From Cornus controversa (taxonomy: Eukaryota; Streptophyta; Magnoliopsida; Cornales; Cornaceae): a stretch of 64,000 nt of DNA. Positions 58,252-64,000 of this stretch are shown piece by piece. A model generated the notes under the pieces. The model searched no databases. It saw only the letters and a program-made list of their open reading frames with translations, and was not told the DNA's origin. The first letter of the stretch is position 1; each line of letters starts with the position of its first letter. The DNA lies in assembly GCA_026545225.1 (NCBI GenBank), contig CM048851.1:36714456-36778455 (forward strand). The letters run 5' to 3'. The position numbers were made by a program, and so were the translations under genes.

Positions 58252-60360
58252 GAGTTACTACCACCTGCTAAAATAATCTGCGAACAAAAAAATATTTTAA
58301 AATAAATAAATAAGGGGAAAAAGGTTCTTTATCTGTAAATGCATATTGCTTTCAAAGTTTTAAAAATGCTTTGCACATGGGATAACCTATAGTTAGACAA
58401 GGTTCTCCTAGTTGAATAAATTTGTGTAAATTGTATTAGTATGGGGATAGAAAGGGTACACATCAAAAAAGAATACAACGTAATTCATTTTTCATTTGTA
58501 AAGGAAAACAACGTGAGAAGTTGAGGTTTTACTGAACATGAATTGTTTTTGATTCAATTATATTTGGAATACAAAATATCATTGTTAATACTCAGTCAAA
58601 ACTCAAAACTAAGATAAGACATTTTTTTTTCTTTTGCACTGATAATATTCATCCTTCAATATAATACAATTAGGAAACAATCAACAGACATTTTTGCACT
58701 CATAAATAATCTTCCTTCAACATAATACAAATAGGAAACCATGACCAAACATAAACCCATGAACCAGAAAAAAAATGACAATTTTCCAATACCACAGCTT
58801 GTCAGTGACAACAACCGCTAACCATTAGCAACATTTCCCGTCAATCATAACTCAAGCAAGCTTATATTGCCACCTTGTTTTATAAATGAAAAAAATTGAA
58901 ACTACTGCAATGGTTTAAGAAAGCTCTCGCCTTGAAGAATTATTTAATTATTTGCTGGAAAATTCTGATGATCAACATATCTGATTTGATGTTAAGCTAG
59001 GGCCTTCTGTTGTCCATTGTACATGTCAATCAAATGCTCAAAATGAACATCCAAACATTTAGTGCACCAACCGATGCTTTAAGTCATTCATCGAAGCACA
59101 CAATTTGATCAGAACATAAATCAGTATGAAAATTTTGCCGTATTATTTCTAAATGAAATTCGCTAGATGTAGCAATCGGGATGTGTCATGTCAATGTAGG
59201 GATGTTCTATCAAATTATCAAACCAAACATGGTCCATTGACTCCATTTGCTAATTGTGTCAATATACTCAATCCTAACTCAACCTGTTTATGAAATGGAT
59301 GACATTACATGTCCTTGTTAAATTCACAGGTTGTGTTCCACTGACACGAATCTGTGAACCCAATAAGACACAGCCTGTTAAAACTGATGTTCGTACTAAA
59401 ACCTGACCCCTTGTTTGATTGTTGAGAAAACCAAGGAAAAGAATATAATAGGGTTCAAATTACATGTTATCATCCATCAGCTTCCTAGACAATAAAGGAA
59501 AAATCAGCTGATTATTGAAATACATAAAATTTAACATTTATATGTTTCCTCATTACACATTCTTGGCAAGCAAACAGCATAAAAAGAGAGACAGAGCAAA
59601 AAATGACGTGAGAACCTATCAAAAAAGCCTTGGAAAAAAACCCAATGTTAAGATAAAAACCTTCAATGGAAAGTGTAGCAAAGATTTCGTCCTATTTGTA
59701 AATATCAATCCTGTTAATAAGATTTGTGACCTGTCAATTCAACCTGATAAAGTACGAATTTTTTTTTTTGATAAGTTTTCATCTATCAAATAACAGGGTC
59801 TTATTGTATCTGGTAAAACCTTAGAAAAATTCTCTCTGCCCTAAACTCAAGAGTAAAGAGAAGACACCCAAACTCTCACAAGCTGCTAAAAACTCTTCTT
59901 TTCATCTCAAATTTCGGCAGCAATCAAATTAATATCTAATATCAATTCACTCCTGTAAGTTTCTTGCCGAGATATGAAATCAATGCAATTCAAAGAAGAA
60001 ATTACAAGCTAAATCATAAACTTCCAATAACCAACTAGTGAAGATTATAGAATCTTAAGGGAGCAAATCATCAAATACTTAACATAAAAATTAAGAAATT
60101 TCAGCAGATGACAGTAGATAGAGAATTCTAATCATAACAAAAATCAGATTTTAAATTCTCTTCAAAATTAAACAGAGTTTTAGAGTCCATAGAGAGATTG
60201 ATTTCACCTGAAGAAGATGGGGTACCGATTTTCTTGGAAGAATAACAGTAGATAAAGACGTTTGAGGAGATATCCAACGTACGATAGGCTTCAAAGGTCG
60301 GAACGCCGACGTTCGTTGCAGTGTACAGCGGTTTCAGCGACGGCGTGGAGGTCTATTGCG
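58252..60360 (-). other. RPA12 5' leader with a 1.9-kb leader intron
   Basis: A good 3' splice site (GTTCGCAG) at 58278 would place the start codon 25 nt into exon 2. A 5' splice site (TTCAG then GTGAAATC) at 60207 would end a first leader exon of about 60208-60360, which is noticeably GC-rich (several CG dinucleotides). The transcription start is not defined. Confidence 0.5.
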
Positions 60361-60605
60361 GCGCGGGCAAACAGAGTGAGAAATTGAGCATATTTTTGAA
60401 ATTTCATTATATTAACCCATTCCCTGTAAGAAAACCCATTATCTAGCCCACTGAAATAAGGCCCACAAGGTAGAGTTGGGTTGTCCTACAATATGTTGAT
60501 ATGTTTCATAGCATGTTGTACAACTATGGATGTTTCAAGAGACGTCATGAGTTCATCTCACGAGTCTTGCCACGAGCACTACTTTTATAGTAACAATTTA
60601 AGCTG

Positions 60606-62691
60606 TAATAATATTGTAACAATATGTTGATGATTCAATCTTTTTTTTGCGGAGCGAATTGTTATGAGGCCTCAATTCTAAGATCAATTCTAAATGTGTA
60701 TGACATTATCTTATGCCAGCATATCAACTATGACAAGTCCAACATCTTTTTCAATCCAAACACAAGTACTTTCACAAGAGCTTTCATCTGAAATCTGTTG
60801 AGAATTTCTAATCGAAATTGGTCAAACAAGCACCTGGGCATGCCACCTGTGGTTGAGAGATTTAAGTATGCCTCGTTCAAATTTCTGTCGAAAAAAATCT
60901 CTGTCAAGGTTCAAGATTTGAAGGGCACTCTTTTGTCCAAAGCATGGAGAGCAGTTTTACTTCAAACTGTCATTGCAGCAATGCCGACTTATGTTCTCCA
61001 ATACAATAAGATTCCAATCAAGCTATGCAAGGAGCTCACAAGTAAACTCATAAACTTTTGGTGGTCGGGCATGAATAAATCTTCAAAAATCAAATGGATA
61101 AATTGGGACACAATATGTGATGTAAAACCTAGAGGAGATCTAGGTTTTAAAGATATTTAAGCTTTCAATCTATGCTTTGTTGGCGAAATTTGCTTAGAGA
61201 TTGGAGACTGAAGAGGATTCTTTATTCTGCAAAATTTTTAAACAAAAATATTTTCCAAACTGTTCCTTCCTATCATCCGAGTGCAAAGGTGGTGCATCTT
61301 GGGGTTGGAAAAGTATTTTTTTCAGCCAAAGAGGTGATTAAAAAAGGTCAAATGGCATATTGCAAATGGTCAAAAGGTAAAATGTTGGATTGACCCATGG
61401 TTACCAGGCCCACCAAATTTGAGAGTCTTTACAATCACTTTAGCAGAAAGCATTGATACAGTGGCTGACTTGTTTCTCACCAACATGAGATAATGGAATC
61501 CTGAGTTAATTCACACTATTTTCAATCAAAGAGATGCAAACTTGATCTTGCAAATGCCTGTTCGAGAAACTGAAGGAGAAAATAAGAAAATTTGGGCCTT
61601 AAGTAGAGATGGTCTTTTTTCTGTGAAAACAGTATATCGAGTGGCCATGGAGCTTATTAATTCTGCAAATCCTATTTATAGGAATTCTCAAGAGTCTCAA
61701 AATTTATGGAAGTCAATTTGAAAAGTGAAGTCCAAACCAAAAATCTTATTCTTTTTATGGTAGTATGCTCATGAGAGGATGCCGATTGCTTCAGCCTTAC
61801 AAAGCAGAGGTATGGCGGTTATTGATGTTTGTGCTCTTTGCAGTATGGTTTCTGAAACCTTAGTTCACCTGTTATGTGAATGCCTTGTGGCAAACACAGT
61901 CTAGAAACTTAGTCCCATGAAAATTGATTGGTCTACTTTTTTTGCTGTAAATTAGAAGTCTAGATGGCTTCAATTTGTGGAAATATGCCAAGCTACTGAT
62001 CATCCTTCAGACCTAATTAGTTTGGGATCCTTTATTTGGTGGCAAATTTGGAAGGCTCGGAATGATAAGATTTTCAACCAACAATCTTGGGCTCCTCAAG
62101 ATATTTTGGACAGAGCAGTTTTTCATTTTCATGAGTTTCACTCTTGCAACTTATCTGTTCCAAATCTCAATGAGGGAAATGTTGACCCCTCTCCCCATCC
62201 TGCAACTTGGTTACCTCCGGGTCAATTTGATGCAGCTTTTGACCCTTATACAAAGAAATGAGGTGGTGGTTTAATACTGTGAAATCACGAAGGGATTCCT
62301 ATCAAAATTTCAACTGTTTATTTTTCCAAAATTTTCAATTCAGGAGCTGCAGAGACTTTAGTTCTAAAGAAAGCTTTGCATCTTCTTGATCAATGGGGTA
62401 TAAAGAATGTGATTGTTGAAGGTGATTGTAAACCTTTAATGACGCTTGTTAGTTCTGACGATACTTCGTTGACGATTATTGAAGATGTTAAATTTTTACT
62501 CCAGCATCGATCTTTTCTCCTTTCGTAGGTACCTAGAATTAGCAATGGCATAGCACATGCCCTTGGCAAATGGGCACTTAGATCAAAGTCTGTCCCAGAG
62601 TGGGTTCATAAGCCCACATGGATTGACATTGTATGTAACTTTGACATCCTTACTTTCTAATATATTTCTTTTTTGGTAGTAAAAAAAAAAA
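60606..62691 (+). mobile_element. Decayed L1-type LINE: reverse transcriptase end, zf-RVT and RNase H, poly(A) tail
   Basis: 5'-truncated copy. In broken frames it reads YVDD at about 60612, then INYDKSNIFFNPNT, a run from LGMPPVVERFKYASF to RGDLGFKDI (60838-61158), and the zf-RVT region (about 61700-61910, CALCSMVSETLVHLLCEC). An RNase H region follows (about 62330-62640, AAETLVLKKALHLL and VIVEGDCKPLM). It ends with an A run at 62681-62691. Several in-frame stops and frameshifts make it dead. The RNase H domain places it in the plant L1 group that carries one. No target duplication was found. Confidence 0.88.
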
Positions 62692-64000
62692 TTAAATGAA
62701 ATGCAAAATATCTTAAAATAAAATCACATGGGTCAAAGACGACATTTCAATTTGGTAGAATATGATTAAAGATCAGATACGGATAAAAAAAAATATGAGC
62801 AAAAAAATAAAATTTTGACTAAAACATGAGATCTATTATAAATATATTTTGATTCAAAATTATGTGCACATAATCCATTATTTCCTCACAGGAGTAGGAG
62901 TATTTCAAGTCGTGTATTAATAATATTTATTTGTTAATCATCTAGGTCAAAATTCAGATTGCTCACATGAGTATTTTTTTTTTCTTTTGTCCACAATAAT
63001 AATGTCAGGGCCGCCCATCTTAGAGTCTAAATACAATATTCTCGTCTAAAAATTTTCTTAAAAGTAACTCCAAGAAAATTCAATATTCGAGAATTCAAAC
63101 TCCTCACGATCCAAAACTATCCCCTTGGGTTGTTTACAGGAGCCCATCCCATTATGTTATTTTTATCAATTATGATCATACCCCTTTTCTTTTTTAAAAA
63201 GAACGGTCATAGATAAGGTGAGTAGACTCACGACTCTCACATAGCCCCCACCTGTGAGGCTTAGTTCAAAACCCAAGTTGGGTTTTGTTTGTGAGTTCAA
63301 TTTGTTTGTTTCTTTCGCAAATTTCAATTTTGTGATTCAGATTTAACTATTAAATTAAACAAGACGATGAAATGGTTAAATTTGAACCGCGTGATTAAAT
63401 TCTACAAAATTCAAAAAAGAAATTTCACTGGAGAGAAACTTTCTTCAAATTAGCTTCCCCTGTTTCAAGAGTTTGATCTTCGCATCATATTTTAAAATGT
63501 CAGCTGAATTTCTTATCCAAATTTTCATGTGTCTGTTGAACATGAAGGGACAAGGCTTCCATATTCGTTATTAGCTCCTGAAATAAGCATCGCATCGCAG
63601 ACTTTTAATCGATAGAGAGATGCGAACGGGTTATCCATGGCCTATTGCATGCTACTCTGAACTCATCCTGAATAAGCATCACTATTTACATAAAATTCTA
63701 AATTCAAGTATTCATAGGCTGAATTTTGTAATACTCAGAGATTTACTACTGCAAAACACACACAATCGAGCAATGTGATTGTCCACAAGTCTATAACCAC
63801 ATTCTTATTTCTGCTAACAAATGTTTCTCAGTGTTCAGATATATCAGAAACAATTATTAATCCCATGATCAAAATACAATGAAACAGATTTTTACCATCC
63901 CCCAACCCACCCCCCCACAGACAAAATAACAATAATAAAACAAAATAAAATATTTACATAAAAAGGAGAACCAACCATGATTATTATTGACACACGCAGA
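62692..64000. other. Right-end intergenic stretch
   Basis: AT-rich sequence with no ORF, RNA gene or mobile-element end that I can support. A short C-rich patch lies near 63899-63916. It may belong to the 3' flank of a gene beyond the window. Confidence 0.4.

Overview
This window is nuclear DNA from a flowering plant, most likely a eudicot. It is AT-rich, its genes carry many introns with GT/AG boundaries, and it contains plant-specific genes and plant-type transposable elements. Five protein-coding genes can be read by joining exons by eye across splice sites. The species cannot be fixed from sequence alone.

Layout, left to right. (1) 442-3040 (-): nearly all of exon 1 of a CLAVATA1-type receptor kinase; the exon with the end of the kinase lies beyond the left edge. 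(2) 6338-15362 (-): a complete DNA topoisomerase I gene with 15 coding exons (938 aa), plus two non-coding leader exons reaching about 17.2 kb. (3) 17.2-21.6 kb: AT-rich intergenic DNA. (4) 21584-35170 (-): a complete SYT1-type plant synaptotagmin, 12 exons, 539 aa. Its long introns hold a 335-bp TRIM element, a solo-LTR-like insertion, RTE-type LINE fragments and several tandem duplications. (5) 35.2-40.2 kb: upstream and intergenic DNA. (6) 40.2-49.7 kb: a nest of mobile elements. A hAT-like element is split by a minus-strand non-autonomous LTR retrotransposon. One of its LTRs carries a Harbinger/Tourist-type MITE and the other a piece of plastid atpB. Next to it is an inverted repeat with arms of about 1 kb. 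(7) 50932-51716: a second hAT-like element with a perfect 8-bp target duplication. (8) 52815-53510 (+): a small intrinsically disordered protein with a PNRC/Edc1-like proline motif. (9) 54214-58251 (-): a complete gene for RNA polymerase I subunit RPA12, 5 short coding exons (123 aa), with a leader exon near 60.2-60.36 kb. (10) 60606-62691 (+): a decayed L1-type LINE with an RNase H domain and a poly(A) tail. The last 1.3 kb holds nothing recognisable.

The genes are housekeeping or developmental and do not form an operon or single pathway. CLV1 and TOP1 are neighbours, and both are linked to shoot meristem maintenance in Arabidopsis; here that is only a positional observation. The most informative non-genic content is the element nest. 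The two LTRs act as each other's empty-site controls, so the order of insertions can be read directly. Local tandem duplications (about 22-500 bp units) are also unusually frequent, including one inside the TOP1 coding region and one that copied a 3' splice site in SYT1.
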